Origin: Bog-159 sp963707465
GTDB taxonomy: Bacteria > Acidobacteriota > Terriglobia > Bryobacterales > Bryobacteraceae
Direction: 5' to 3'
DNA: 64,000 nucleotides
NCBI GenBank assembly: GCA_963707465.1
Contig: CAVPQK010000011.1
Span: 558,001 to 622,000, forward strand
Shown here: one piece after another, positions 24,481 to 31,980 of the stretch
Numbering within the stretch: position 1 is the first letter of the stretch
Layout: each line of letters starts with the position of its first letter
Translations under genes and position numbers: made by a program
The notes under the pieces: model-generated
The model's database searches: none
Seen by the model: only the letters and a program-made list of their open reading frames with translations
Told to the model about the DNA's origin: nothing

Positions 24481-26490
24481 GTTCCCGATGCGCACGGTTA
24501 CCCCAATCTGCACCGGAACGCCGCCCACGCTCACCGCAAGCGGCGCCGCATCGCCTGCGGCCGCACCCGCCGGGACACAGGCGTTCACCTGCGTCACTCC
24601 CGCGTAGATCATCCCCACCCAGTTCCCGGAACAAGCGCTCACGACTCCGCCAATCTGTACGCTGACAGCAGCCGCGGGCATAGGATACGTCGGCCCGGGC
24701 AGAAAACCATCCGCCCAAGGCGCGGCGGTCGCCCCTTCACCCGTGATGAAGAAAGTAAGGTAGTCCCCGGGCGCAGCCGGGCTGTCGATGTTGAACGCGG
24801 TAGCGCCATTCGTGTTGGTATTGATGGCCACCGCCTGGCCCGTTCCACCGGCATAGCAATACACGCCCGGCACGGCGGCGTTTACCGGAATCGCCACGGG
24901 CTCGCTCCGCAGGCCCGCATATTCCACCTGCACCTGAGTGGTGCCGGATATTTCGTAGGGGGCAACCGCGCTCACCTGCTGGCTGTCCGAGTAGATCATC
25001 GGCGCCGCCACGCTATCGAAATAGACGCGTGTATCGCCCACCTCCACCGGCAGATACCCGTCGATGCCGTAGCCGGCCTGAACTAGCGGGTTGGCGCCGA
25101 ACCCCGTGCCGAAGATGGTCACCAGTTCGCCGGACGCTACGCCTCCGCCTTGGTAGCTGGCCGCATTCACCACGCCCGCGGCCGGAAACACGACGCTCGC
25201 GCTGATCACCGATTCATACGCGCCGCGGTTCACGGTGCCGGGTACCTGCGGGCGCGTGAGGCCTTCCAGATCGTCGGGCGGAGCCACCGCCAGGTTGCCC
25301 GAGCGCGCCGCAGGGCTGCCGGCGAGCACGTGAAAGTCGGACATCGACGGATCCGTGCCGGCATTGCTGAACTGCGGATTCGCGGTCAGATCGTGAGGGC
25401 CGGGCGTGGTATTCACCGGCCCGACCCAGTAGAGGTTGTAATCGAACTGCACGCCCGTGCTCCCGTAAACGTTCACCGCGATCCCGGTGGCCGCCGATTC
25501 CACCACGTTGTTCCAAACGTTGACCGTACCCGACTGGTTCACAAAGATGTCCGCGTAATCCACCACCAGGCCGTTGCCGTAAACCGTGTTGTTCAGGAAC
25601 GTGATGTTATCGCTCTGGTAAGCCAGCAGTCCCCCTCCCCCGTTATTCACCGAGAGATTGTTCTCGACCAGGAACCCGCCCTCATAGGCCCCGATATCGT
25701 CCGAGCCGGGCTGATTGTTTCGCGAAGTGTCGATAATGATACCGTCGCCGTCGCTCAGTTGGCCGGTAGCCGACGTGGGCACCAACGACTGGTTGTTGAA
25801 CACCCGGTTGCGCTGGACAATCGTATGCGGGGGCGGACCCTGATCGTAGTTCCACGATTCAAAAACCGAAATGCCGCTATTGCCGTAGCGCGAATACCAG
25901 GCGTTGTCGTGAACGAAATTATCCTGGATGGTGATGTAGTCCGCTTCTTCCACGCCAATCCCGCCGCCGGGGCAATCGTACACTTCGTTGCCGGCCACTA
26001 TAATATGATGCGGCTTGTTCGCGCCATCTTGGCGCCCGTCGATATTGATGCCGTTTCCGTTGCAGGCCGGATCCGGCGTGGCCTGCTGCTGTTGTGCGGT
26101 GCACTGGGAAAGCGTCACGTTCTGCAGGTTGCCTTCCACCTGGAAGCCGGAAATCTCGATATAAGCGGCCCCGCCGTTAACCTCGATGGCGTTCCAGGCG
26201 GAGCCTGCGGCGATCAGCGGCCGGTGGCCGGGATAAGCCAGGTAGGAGATCCAGGCGTCCGCCGTGCCCGAACGGATAATACCCAAAACACTGCATCCAC
26301 CGCACGTAGTGTATGTTCCATTCATCACATATACCACATCGCCCGGCTGCGTCAGGTTGGCGGCCGCCTGAATCGTTTGGAAGGCCGCGTTGGGGTTCAG
26401 TCCGCTGTTCGAATCGCTGCCCGATCCGCTGACGTAATACGTGGCGCCATAAGCGGACACGGCAATCGCTGCCAGGGCGAGACCGCGCAT
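24478..26490 (-). CDS. Secreted parallel beta-helix protein with Solibacter-type C-terminal domain
   Basis: 670 aa. A signal peptide (RGLALAAIAVSAYG) precedes ATYYVSGSGSDSNSGLNPNA, the standard opening of right-handed parallel beta-helix (pectate-lyase-like, DUF1565) proteins. Repeating coils with NNxV/xVxxN patterns run to about residue 400 (ITFLNNTVYGNGL, VNVWNNVVES). The last 240 residues begin VVNAASYQGGGVASGELVTI and end with IGVTVRIGN, the Solibacter uncharacterised C-terminal domain (TIGR03437) that follows many secreted proteins in this lineage. It probably binds or cleaves polysaccharide outside the cell, but catalytic residues cannot be named. Confidence 0.85.
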   Translation of the reverse strand: MRGLALAAIAVSAYGATYYVSGSGSDSNSGLNPNAAFQTIQAAANLTQPGDVVYVMNGTYTTCGGCSVLGIIRSGTADAWISYLAYPGHRPLIAAGSAWNAIEVNGGAAYIEISGFQVEGNLQNVTLSQCTAQQQQATPDPACNGNGINIDGRQDGANKPHHIIVAGNEVYDCPGGGIGVEEADYITIQDNFVHDNAWYSRYGNSGISVFESWNYDQGPPPHTIVQRNRVFNNQSLVPTSATGQLSDGDGIIIDTSRNNQPGSDDIGAYEGGFLVENNLSVNNGGGGLLAYQSDNITFLNNTVYGNGLVVDYADIFVNQSGTVNVWNNVVESAATGIAVNVYGSTGVQFDYNLYWVGPVNTTPGPHDLTANPQFSNAGTDPSMSDFHVLAGSPAARSGNLAVAPPDDLEGLTRPQVPGTVNRGAYESVISASVVFPAAGVVNAASYQGGGVASGELVTIFGTGFGANPLVQAGYGIDGYLPVEVGDTRVYFDSVAAPMIYSDSQQVSAVAPYEISGTTQVQVEYAGLRSEPVAIPVNAAVPGVYCYAGGTGQAVAINTNTNGATAFNIDSPAAPGDYLTFFITGEGATAAPWADGFLPGPTYPMPAAAVSVQIGGVVSACSGNWVGMIYAGVTQVNACVPAGAAAGDAAPLAVSVGGVPVQIGVTVRIGN

Positions 26491-26529
26491 GGCCTTAAGG
26501 TATCACCAGGCGGCTTGCTCCATCGGCGT

Positions 26530-27098
26530 TCATCGGCGTACCGGGAATCGCGCGCCCCAATCTTCGAGCGCAACCCGCGCGCCATTCGCCACATACGCGA
26601 TCAGCCGGTACGCCCCCGCGATAATCAGCAACTCGATCAATTGCGGCACGTCCCAATGCGCCGCCAAAGCGGTCCACAGCGTGTCGGAGACGTGCGCAGT
26701 TTGGTGCAACTCATCGGCCAGCCGCACCAACAGCGCGTCGCGCTCGCTCCAGACAGGGTTGCCGGCCCCGCCCGCGGCGGTTGCGATCAAGGCTTCCGGC
26801 GTCAGCCCCACGGTTTCGCCGTAGGCTGTCGCGTGCACTCCCCACCGTACTCGCAGCCGCACAGTGCCGCCGTGCGGTCGATCAGGATTTCGCGCTCGCG
26901 AGGCGCGATCAGGCTGCTCGGACCCAGGATCCCGGCGCCCGGCGCGCGCAAACGGGAGCTGATCTCCGGGCTGCGTACCAGCGTGCGAAACAGCTTCAGC
27001 GGCTCGACCTTTGATCCCGGCGGCATCCACTTGGCCAGCGCGGCGGCAATTTCCGGTTCGTAAGGCGGATCGAGCGGAGCGATGCGAGGGGTCGGCAT
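26530..27098 (-). pseudogene. Carboxymuconolactone decarboxylase-family protein, split by a one-base frameshift
   Basis: From the ATG at 27098 the product reads PTPRIAPLDPPYEPEIAAAL to LIDRTAALCGCEY, then leaves the family pattern (GGECTRQ) and stops. The other frame continues exactly where the family would: WGVHATAYGETVGLTPEALI, NPVWSERDALLVRLADELHQ and ELLIIAGAYRLIAYVANGAR to RFPVRR. Inserting one base near 26850, turning GAGTACGGTGGGG into GAGTACGAGTGGGG, restores CGCEYEWGVHA in a 189-residue CMD/AhpD-like protein with its conserved Cys pair. The intact gene would be a peroxidase-like or decarboxylase enzyme. The divergent HxlR regulator probably controls it. Decay or sequencing error remains open. 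Confidence 0.8.
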
Positions 27099-27123
27099 GG
27101 GTTATACTGTCTCCTGAACTGCG

Positions 27124-27148
27124 GAATGCTACGAAATCCGAAGCATTC
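27124..27148. promoter_or_regulatory. Palindromic operator candidate 1 (HxlR/CMD divergon)
   Basis: GAATGCT (27124-27130) and AGCATTC (27142-27148) form a perfect seven-base inverted repeat with an 11-base spacer, in the 95-base divergent intergenic region between the CMD-family gene and hxlR-like gene. HxlR regulators bind such dyads; the assignment is inferred from position. Confidence 0.6.
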
Positions 27149-27154
27149 AGCCTA

Positions 27155-27175
27155 GCGCTTCTAAAATCGAAGCGC
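27155..27175. promoter_or_regulatory. Palindromic operator candidate 2 (HxlR/CMD divergon)
   Basis: GCGCTTC (27155-27161) and GAAGCGC (27169-27175) form a second perfect seven-base dyad with a seven-base spacer, 7 bases from the first dyad. Both share GAAGC at the right arm, suggesting two sites for the same dimer. Confidence 0.6.
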
Positions 27176-27193
27176 AAGGGGAGAGGCTGAAAC

Positions 27194-27577
27194 ATGCACA
27201 CGCCGTTGCCCGGCCAAAAGGTTCGCGGTTCCCGCACCGGCCGCCCTATCATGGCCCTGCTCGATCTGCTGGGCCGGCGCTGGATTTTGCGCATCCTATG
27301 GGAGCTGCGCGAGGAGAGCCTCGGCTTTCGCGCCTTGCAAGCTCGTTGCGTCCGCATGTCGCCCAGCGTGCTCAGCCAGCGCCTGCGGGATCTCGGGCTC
27401 GCCCGCCTCGTCGCCCAGGATGAACGCGCGGACTACCGCCTCACCGCAGCCGGAGCCCGGTTGCTCGCGGTTCTGCTGCCCCTGCACAACTGGGCCGAAG
27501 ACTGGGCCAAATCCGCCGCTAGTGACCTTCCACCTGCAGCTCGTTCGTCACCGAAAAAACGTTCCGCACTCCGCTAG
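27194..27577 (+). CDS. HxlR-family winged-helix regulator
   Basis: 127 aa. The core GRPIMALLDLLGRRWILRIL, WELREESLGFRALQARCVRM, SPSVLSQRLRDLGLARLV and ADYRLTAAGARLLAVLLPLH matches HxlR regulators (helix-turn-helix near residues 40-65, wing at about 75-85). The usual N-terminal Cys of redox-type members is absent. It is divergent from the CMD-family gene, with two dyads between them, so it most likely regulates that gene. Its 3' end overlaps the convergent BON-protein gene by 59 bases. Confidence 0.88.
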   Translation: MHTPLPGQKVRGSRTGRPIMALLDLLGRRWILRILWELREESLGFRALQARCVRMSPSVLSQRLRDLGLARLVAQDERADYRLTAAGARLLAVLLPLHNWAEDWAKSAASDLPPAARSSPKKRSALR

Positions 27578-28076
27578 CGCGAAGATTGCAGATGTTCTTG
27601 TCCATCTCGTTGCCCACCACGCCTTCCAAGGTGACGTGGCCATTCTCCACGATGATGTGAATAGAGGGCACCGCCTGGAATCCATAGCGCATCGATAACG
27701 CGGGGTCGCTATAAATCGCGCGATACACGGCCCGCCGGATCTGCGCGTCCATCGGCGATGGCGGCAACACTTTGATCTCGTTGACCACCTGGGTGACGCC
27801 CTCAATCCGTTTCACCACGTTCTCCGCGTCCGATTTCAGTGTCGGCCGCGTCACCGCTCCCAGCAGCGTGACCGTCCCGCCCTCCAGCTTAAAAGCGAGG
27901 TCGTCGAAAACGCCGTAATAAGGGAGCATGACGAGTTGATGTCGCACCTCGCGCGCGATGTGGTTTTCGGCCGGGTCGCCCGGCACAAACGCATCGTTGT
28001 GATCCTTCTTCGCAGCGAATCCAGCGGAGAGAATCAGAAATCCCGCCAGAACCAACCGGCTCACACGACTCCACAT
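27519..28076 (-). CDS. Periplasmic BON-domain protein
   Basis: 185 aa. The ATG at 28076 follows GGAGG at a good distance and starts a signal peptide (SRLVLAGFLILSAGFA). Two BON modules follow: IAREVRHQLVMLPYYGVFDD with GGTVTLLGAVTRPTLKSDAE and NVVKRIEGVTQVVNEIKVLP, then AVYRAIYSDPALS... with NGHVTLEGVVGNEMDKNICN. BON proteins (OsmY-like) bind phospholipid and stabilise the envelope under osmotic stress. Its neighbour upstream encodes an osmolyte-binding lipoprotein, supporting an envelope/osmotic role. Confidence 0.88.
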   Translation of the reverse strand: MWSRVSRLVLAGFLILSAGFAAKKDHNDAFVPGDPAENHIAREVRHQLVMLPYYGVFDDLAFKLEGGTVTLLGAVTRPTLKSDAENVVKRIEGVTQVVNEIKVLPPSPMDAQIRRAVYRAIYSDPALSMRYGFQAVPSIHIIVENGHVTLEGVVGNEMDKNICNLRASGVRNVFSVTNELQVEGH

Positions 28077-28125
28077 ACCTGCCTCCTTCACTTAAGCGGC
28101 AGATCCCTTGCCACTGTGATGGTTC

Positions 28126-28989
28126 TCACCGCACGCCGGCAAGCCACTCGCGCGCGACATCGGAGACCGGCCGGTGCTTGCCATCCACCTGGTGATTCAG
28201 ATCGCGCATGGCTGCGGCGGAGAGTTTGCCGCCGAGTTGCTTGAGCGCCGCGCGAAGGCCCGGATGCGCCGCCAGGCTATCCTCCCGCACGATAACCGCC
28301 GCCTGATACGGCGGAAAATAGCGCCGGTCGTCGCGCAGCACCTTCACGTCCAGCACCGATAACATGCCGTCGGTGGCGTTGGCCGCGGCCATGTCCACCT
28401 GTTTTTGCTCCAGCGCGCTGTACAGCAGTCCCAGATCCATGCTCTTCGGAGCGCCCGCCAGCGGCAGATGGTAGGTGGCGAGCAAACCGGCCAACCCGTC
28501 CGGACGCTGCAGGAATTCGTAGCCCACCCCCAGCCGCCAGCCTTGTTGGCGGCGGGCGGCGTCCGTAATGGTTTCGATTCCCAGCGCGCGCGCGTCGCCG
28601 CCCCGCACCACCATCGCAAAAGTGTTGTCGAAACCCAGCGGATCCATCCACTCCAGGCGCCAGCGCCGGCGATATTCGGCGCGCACGCGCTCCAACACGT
28701 CCGCCGCGTCGGAGGATGGCGCCAGTTTCAGCACCGCCGTCAGCGCCGTGCCCGTGTATTCGGGGTATAAGTCGATAGCGCCGTCGAGCAATGCCTGATG
28801 CGCCAGCAGCGTGCCACCTAAGTCCAGCTTGCGGTCGACTTTCACGCCCAGCCGGCGCTCCAGTTGCTGCGCGATAATCTCGCCCACTACGATCTGCTCG
28901 GTGAAGTTCTTGGACCCAACGGTCAGCGGCCGCGTGCGTGAACAGCCGAAAGCCGACAGCAGCGCCAGGACCCACGCGAGCTTCTTCAT
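28126..28989 (-). CDS. Glycine-betaine/choline-type ABC substrate-binding lipoprotein (OsmF/OpuAC-like)
   Basis: 287 aa. The lipobox LSAFGC gives a lipidated Cys16. The mature part begins LTVGSKNFTEQIVVGEIIAQ, the signature of quaternary-amine-type binding proteins (OsmF, OpuCC), and continues LLDGAIDLYPEYTGTALTAV and PPYQAAVIVREDSLAAHPGL. It should bind betaine, choline or a related osmolyte in the periplasm. No permease or ATPase gene is adjacent, so it either works with a distant transporter or has another role. Its ATG lies directly after the stop of the DUF255 gene. Confidence 0.85.
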   Translation of the reverse strand: MKKLAWVLALLSAFGCSRTRPLTVGSKNFTEQIVVGEIIAQQLERRLGVKVDRKLDLGGTLLAHQALLDGAIDLYPEYTGTALTAVLKLAPSSDAADVLERVRAEYRRRWRLEWMDPLGFDNTFAMVVRGGDARALGIETITDAARRQQGWRLGVGYEFLQRPDGLAGLLATYHLPLAGAPKSMDLGLLYSALEQKQVDMAAANATDGMLSVLDVKVLRDDRRYFPPYQAAVIVREDSLAAHPGLRAALKQLGGKLSAAAMRDLNHQVDGKHRPVSDVAREWLAGVR

Positions 28990-30492
28990 TCAGTGGGCCG
29001 TCAATTCCGCGTCGGCCAGCAGGGTGGGCGCGGCGGTGTGCGCGCGGGCAACCTGCGGTGTGACGACGTAACGCATCGCTTCTTCCGCTATTTTACGCAG
29101 TTTCGCGTCGCCGCTGGCGCGCCATGCGGAATTCGCCGCGCGGGCTAGGGCGGCGTTCTCGTCCCGCTCGGGCTGCGGCCGATACCCGGCATCGGTGGCG
29201 GCGCGCGCGGTAACATAACCGACGCCGGCCGTATTTCGGAAATTCGACGCGATGAATTCCAGGCTGTGCTGCGCGCGCTCCAGCCACGCGCGATCCTCGG
29301 TGGCGGCGTACAGGCCCAGGAAGGCGCGGGTCATGGCCAGCGTGTCGCCCAGATACGGGCCTGCACCATCCGTCTCATCGTGCCGGAATCCGCCGCCGTC
29401 GAGCGCGCGGTGCGCTACCACCCAATCCGCCGCGCGCTTCGCGTCGGCCAGGCACGCGGCATCGCCCGTAGCCTGCGATAGCGCGGCCAGCGCCGCGATC
29501 GCCCATCCGTTTTCGCGCGCATACATGTGCCGGTCGACCCGCGGCACACCCAGCCGCCGCCGCGCCGCGCCGTTCAATTTGAAATACGCCGCGCTGTGCT
29601 GGCCGTCGATCAAGTCGGCGTCCTGGCTGGTGTAGAACGCGCCATCCGGCGAGGTCAGGAACATTTGCAAATAACGCCGGATAGCCAGCGCGGCCTCCAG
29701 ATACTCGGGCTGGTGCCACTGCTGCCAGGCCAGCGCGTAGATCCGCAAATCCTCCGCCTGAAACTGCATGATCTTCTCGAAGTGCGGATGCTTCCAGTCG
29801 CCGTCCGTGGAATACTGGTAAACCCCGCCCCACACCGGATCGACCAGGTTGAGCTGCGCCGTCAGCGTCTGCAGCGCCATCTTCTCAGCCTGCGCATCCC
29901 CCTGGCGTGCCAGCAGCATGGCGTATTCCACGCCGTCCCAATCCAGGAATTTCTGCTGGAATCCCCAACTGCCATACTTCGCGTCGTATCGCAGACGGTA
30001 GTTGGCAGCAAGCTGCTCGCGCATCTCCGCGGGCAACACGGGGCTGGCGGAAAACTCCATGGGCTGTTCCGCAATCACCGACGGCCCCGGCGAGGGATCG
30101 GCGATGATCGCGCGCAGCATCGCCGCCATCTCCCGCGGCGTGATGTAGCCCTGCCGCTTGACGATCTCATGGCCCTCCGGGTCGAACACGATGGTCGCCG
30201 GCCAGCCGTAGTCCTCGTAGCGGCTGGCCAGGTCCGGCCGCGAATCCTGATCCACCTTCACCAATATATATTTGGACTTCAGCAGCGCCACGGCTGCCGG
30301 GTCCTGGTAAGTAGTGGCATCCATCACGTGGCACCAGTGGCACCACACCGCCTCCAGATCCATCAGCACGAAACGATCTTCGCGCTTGGCGCGCGCGAAA
30401 ACTTCTGCCGACCATGGGCTCCACTCCAGGGCCGGCGGACTGCCGGCCCATGCTGACATCGCCAGGACTACCGCAAGCCATGAACGCTTCAT
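28990..30492 (-). CDS. Thioredoxin-fold DUF255 (YyaL/spermatogenesis-associated-20-like) secreted protein
   Basis: 500 aa. A signal peptide (SWLAVVLAMSAWAG) precedes WSAEVFARAKREDRFVLMDL and EAVWCHWCHVMDATTYQDPA, the DUF255 thioredoxin-like domain with its WCHWC motif (50-54). An (alpha/alpha)6-type region follows (GVYQYSTDGDWKHPHFEKIM, DADLIDG, HMYARENGWAIAALAAL) related to cellobiose-epimerase folds. The family's reaction is unknown; the exported location and CxxC suggest redox handling of envelope proteins. It is about half the length of many DUF255 proteins with a longer C-terminus. Confidence 0.82.
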   Translation of the reverse strand: MKRSWLAVVLAMSAWAGSPPALEWSPWSAEVFARAKREDRFVLMDLEAVWCHWCHVMDATTYQDPAAVALLKSKYILVKVDQDSRPDLASRYEDYGWPATIVFDPEGHEIVKRQGYITPREMAAMLRAIIADPSPGPSVIAEQPMEFSASPVLPAEMREQLAANYRLRYDAKYGSWGFQQKFLDWDGVEYAMLLARQGDAQAEKMALQTLTAQLNLVDPVWGGVYQYSTDGDWKHPHFEKIMQFQAEDLRIYALAWQQWHQPEYLEAALAIRRYLQMFLTSPDGAFYTSQDADLIDGQHSAAYFKLNGAARRRLGVPRVDRHMYARENGWAIAALAALSQATGDAACLADAKRAADWVVAHRALDGGGFRHDETDGAGPYLGDTLAMTRAFLGLYAATEDRAWLERAQHSLEFIASNFRNTAGVGYVTARAATDAGYRPQPERDENAALARAANSAWRASGDAKLRKIAEEAMRYVVTPQVARAHTAAPTLLADAELTAH

Positions 30493-30530
30493 GCCCTATG
30501 TTACGGACGCGGAGTGCCGGTTGGATTGCT

Positions 30531-30830
30531 TCACCGGCGCCAGTGGCCGCGCACCATCCGGTAACCGTGGCCGGATTGAACCCAGCGGTGCGGCACCCAC
30601 ACGGCGCCCCGTCTCGGCGGACGCTGCCAGCTTCCGCCGGACCAGAACCAGTTCCCGCCGCGCCAATCCCAAAATCCGTCGACCCATACAAAGCCCGGTC
30701 CCGGAGCGTAGCCCACGACGCCATAGCGTGGCGGAGGCGGCGGCGCCTGGACGTAATATCCTCCGGCGCAGGCGCCCAGCGCCATCAGCGCCAGTGCAAC
30801 GAATAATAGCAACGTAAGTTTTCGATTCAT
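30531..30830 (-). CDS. Small WxxGxW-repeat lipoprotein
   Basis: 99 aa from the ATG at 30830, which has GAGG upstream at a good spacing; an ATG 9 bases further up does not. A lipoprotein leader (LLLFVALALMALGAC) precedes a Pro run and aromatic repeats: FVWVDGFWDWRGGNWFWSGG, SWQRPP, AVWVPHRWVQ, RGHWRR. This is the YXWGXW/WxxGxW envelope repeat family (PF12779-like). Role unknown, likely surface or periplasmic structural protein. Confidence 0.8.
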   Translation of the reverse strand: MNRKLTLLLFVALALMALGACAGGYYVQAPPPPPRYGVVGYAPGPGFVWVDGFWDWRGGNWFWSGGSWQRPPRRGAVWVPHRWVQSGHGYRMVRGHWRR

Positions 30831-30918
30831 CTCGTGCATCCTCTCTGCTCATTCAAACGCGCATCGCCCGGAGCGGGTTGCGGCGCGGAACGAAGTTGAA
30901 CCATATTTAATGTGCCCA

Positions 30919-31010
30919 TCGCGCGTGGCGCAGGCACTCGTGCCTGCCGCGACGCACTCCTGCGGTCGCCTGGCGCCGGTTCCCGGCGTCAGAGAGGTTC
31001 GCCCCTTGCC
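30919..31010. repeat. Palindromic repeat cluster upstream of the WxxGxW gene
   Basis: GCAGGCA-CTCG-TGCCTGC (30930-30947) is a perfect hairpin of the same CA-CTC-TG design as 21213-21230. It is followed by GCGACGCACTCCTGCGGTCGC and GGCGCCGGTTCCCGGCG hairpins. The stretch separates two minus-strand genes and has no gene of its own. Confidence 0.6.
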
Positions 31011-31016
31011 TTCGTG

Positions 31017-31757
31017 TCAGTCCAGCTTCCACAAAATCTGCCGCAGCATTCCCAGCACCACCGGCGCATCGCCCGCACTGAGGTTCATCCGCCGCACCAG
31101 GCGGCGCACTTTAGTCTTCGCCGACGCCGCCGTCAGCGGCTGGATGTAGCCGCTGCGCTCCAGCGCTTCCACCAACATCGCCGTAATCTGCTCGGTGTCC
31201 GCGGCGTGCGCCGCTTTCACCGGCTTCTCCGCCCGCGCCTCTGCCGCCCGCGGGTCGCGCGCCAGTTCGTAGAGGCATACCGCCACGGCCTGCCCCAGGT
31301 TCATCGAGCGATTCAAATCCACCGTGGGGATGCGCATCAGCCAGTGGCAGTGGCTCATGTCTTCATTCGAGAGGCCGAACTTTTCCGATCCGAACAACAA
31401 CGCCACGGGTCCCGCCGCCCGGCGTATCAGGCGCGCGCCCGATTCCAGGCGCCGCAATGGATGCTGCAGCTCGCGATGGCCCACCGATGTTGTTCCCACC
31501 ACCAGCGCGCAGTCCGCTACCGCATCCGCTACGGTCGAGAATTCTTCAGCGGAAGCCAACAACGGCGCGGCTCCCACCGCGGATCGCGCTTCGCGATACG
31601 CCACCTCGTACGGATTCACCACGCGCAGCCGCGTGCATCCGAAGTTGGCCATCGCGCGCGCTGCCGCGCCGATGTTCAACGGGTTTCGCGGCGCGACCAG
31701 CACCACGCACAACTCGCCCGTTGAAAAAAATTTCACGATGGAGACGTCTCGATGCAT
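31017..31757 (-). CDS. RNA 2'-O-methyltransferase, TrmH/SpoU family (TrmJ-like)
   Basis: 246 aa from the ATG at 31757; a TTG 9 codons upstream is possible but lies in the promoter of the facing micro-gene. LCVVLVAPRNPLNIGAAARA, FGCTRLRVVNPYEV, LLFGSEKFGLSNEDMSHCHW and IPTVDLNRSMNLGQAVAVCL are the three SPOUT motifs forming the knotted SAM site, in the TrmJ arrangement with a C-terminal helical extension (RLVRRMNLSAGDAPVVLGML). TrmJ methylates tRNA position 32; exact target not provable here. Confidence 0.88.
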   Translation of the reverse strand: MHRDVSIVKFFSTGELCVVLVAPRNPLNIGAAARAMANFGCTRLRVVNPYEVAYREARSAVGAAPLLASAEEFSTVADAVADCALVVGTTSVGHRELQHPLRRLESGARLIRRAAGPVALLFGSEKFGLSNEDMSHCHWLMRIPTVDLNRSMNLGQAVAVCLYELARDPRAAEARAEKPVKAAHAADTEQITAMLVEALERSGYIQPLTAASAKTKVRRLVRRMNLSAGDAPVVLGMLRQILWKLD

Positions 31758-31764
31758 TTTTCTC

Positions 31765-31793
31765 TTGACTTTTTTCTCGAACAACCTTATATA
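31765..31793 (+). promoter_or_regulatory. Sigma-70 type promoter of the lysine-rich micro-gene
   Basis: TTGACT (31765-31770) and TATATA (31788-31793) are separated by 17 bases. The region is strikingly AT-rich against a GC-rich background. Transcription would begin near 31800, immediately before the hairpin at 31803. Confidence 0.75.
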
Positions 31794-31802
31794 TGAATCA
31801 CA

Positions 31803-31822
31803 TTGCGATTTTCGAATCGCAA
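31803..31822 (+). promoter_or_regulatory. 5'-UTR hairpin with TTCG loop
   Basis: TTGCGATT-TTCG-AATCGCAA is a perfect eight-base stem closed by a TTCG tetraloop at the predicted 5' end of the micro-gene transcript. It may protect the mRNA from 5' decay or be a protein-binding dyad. It ends 12 bases before the AGGGAG ribosome site (31835-31840). Confidence 0.65.
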
Positions 31823-31849
31823 AATTTGATGTTTAGGGAGAATCAATCG

Positions 31850-31912
31850 ATGAAGAGCGCAACCAAGAAAGCCGCCCCGAAGAAGAAGGCGCCCGCGAAG
31901 AAAAAGAAGTAG
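31850..31912 (+). CDS. Lysine-rich 20-residue peptide (histone-H1-tail-like micro-gene)
   Basis: ATG at 31850 lies 10 bases after AGGGAG, and TAG is at 31910-31912. The peptide reads MKSATKKAAPKKKAPAKKKK: eleven lysines, otherwise Ala, Pro, Ser and Thr. The composition matches eukaryotic-like histone H1/HctB tails and nucleic-acid-binding linkers. A promoter (31765), 5' hairpin (31803), ribosome site and Rho-independent terminator (31956) enclose it as a complete unit, which is strong evidence for expression even though the peptide is so short. Function inferred only: DNA or RNA binding. No homologue is recognised. Confidence 0.62.
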   Translation: MKSATKKAAPKKKAPAKKKK

Positions 31913-31955
31913 CATGGGCGCCCACTGATGGGCGTGATCCAAGTTTGAGTCAATA

Positions 31956-31980
31956 GGCCCCGATCCTTCGGGGCCTTTTT
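31956..31980 (+). terminator. Rho-independent terminator of the micro-gene
   Basis: GGCCCCGA-TCCT-TCGGGGCC (31956-31975) followed by TTTTT. Eight perfect GC-rich pairs and a U-tract make this a textbook terminator on the plus strand. On the minus strand no U-tract follows, so it serves the micro-gene rather than the convergent methyltransferase gene. Confidence 0.9.

Noticed and set aside
25150..27063. Long open frame on the plus strand (637 codons)
   Set aside because: It lies opposite the secreted beta-helix gene; its residues are Arg/His-rich antisense sequence with no motif, while the minus frame has a signal peptide and known domains.
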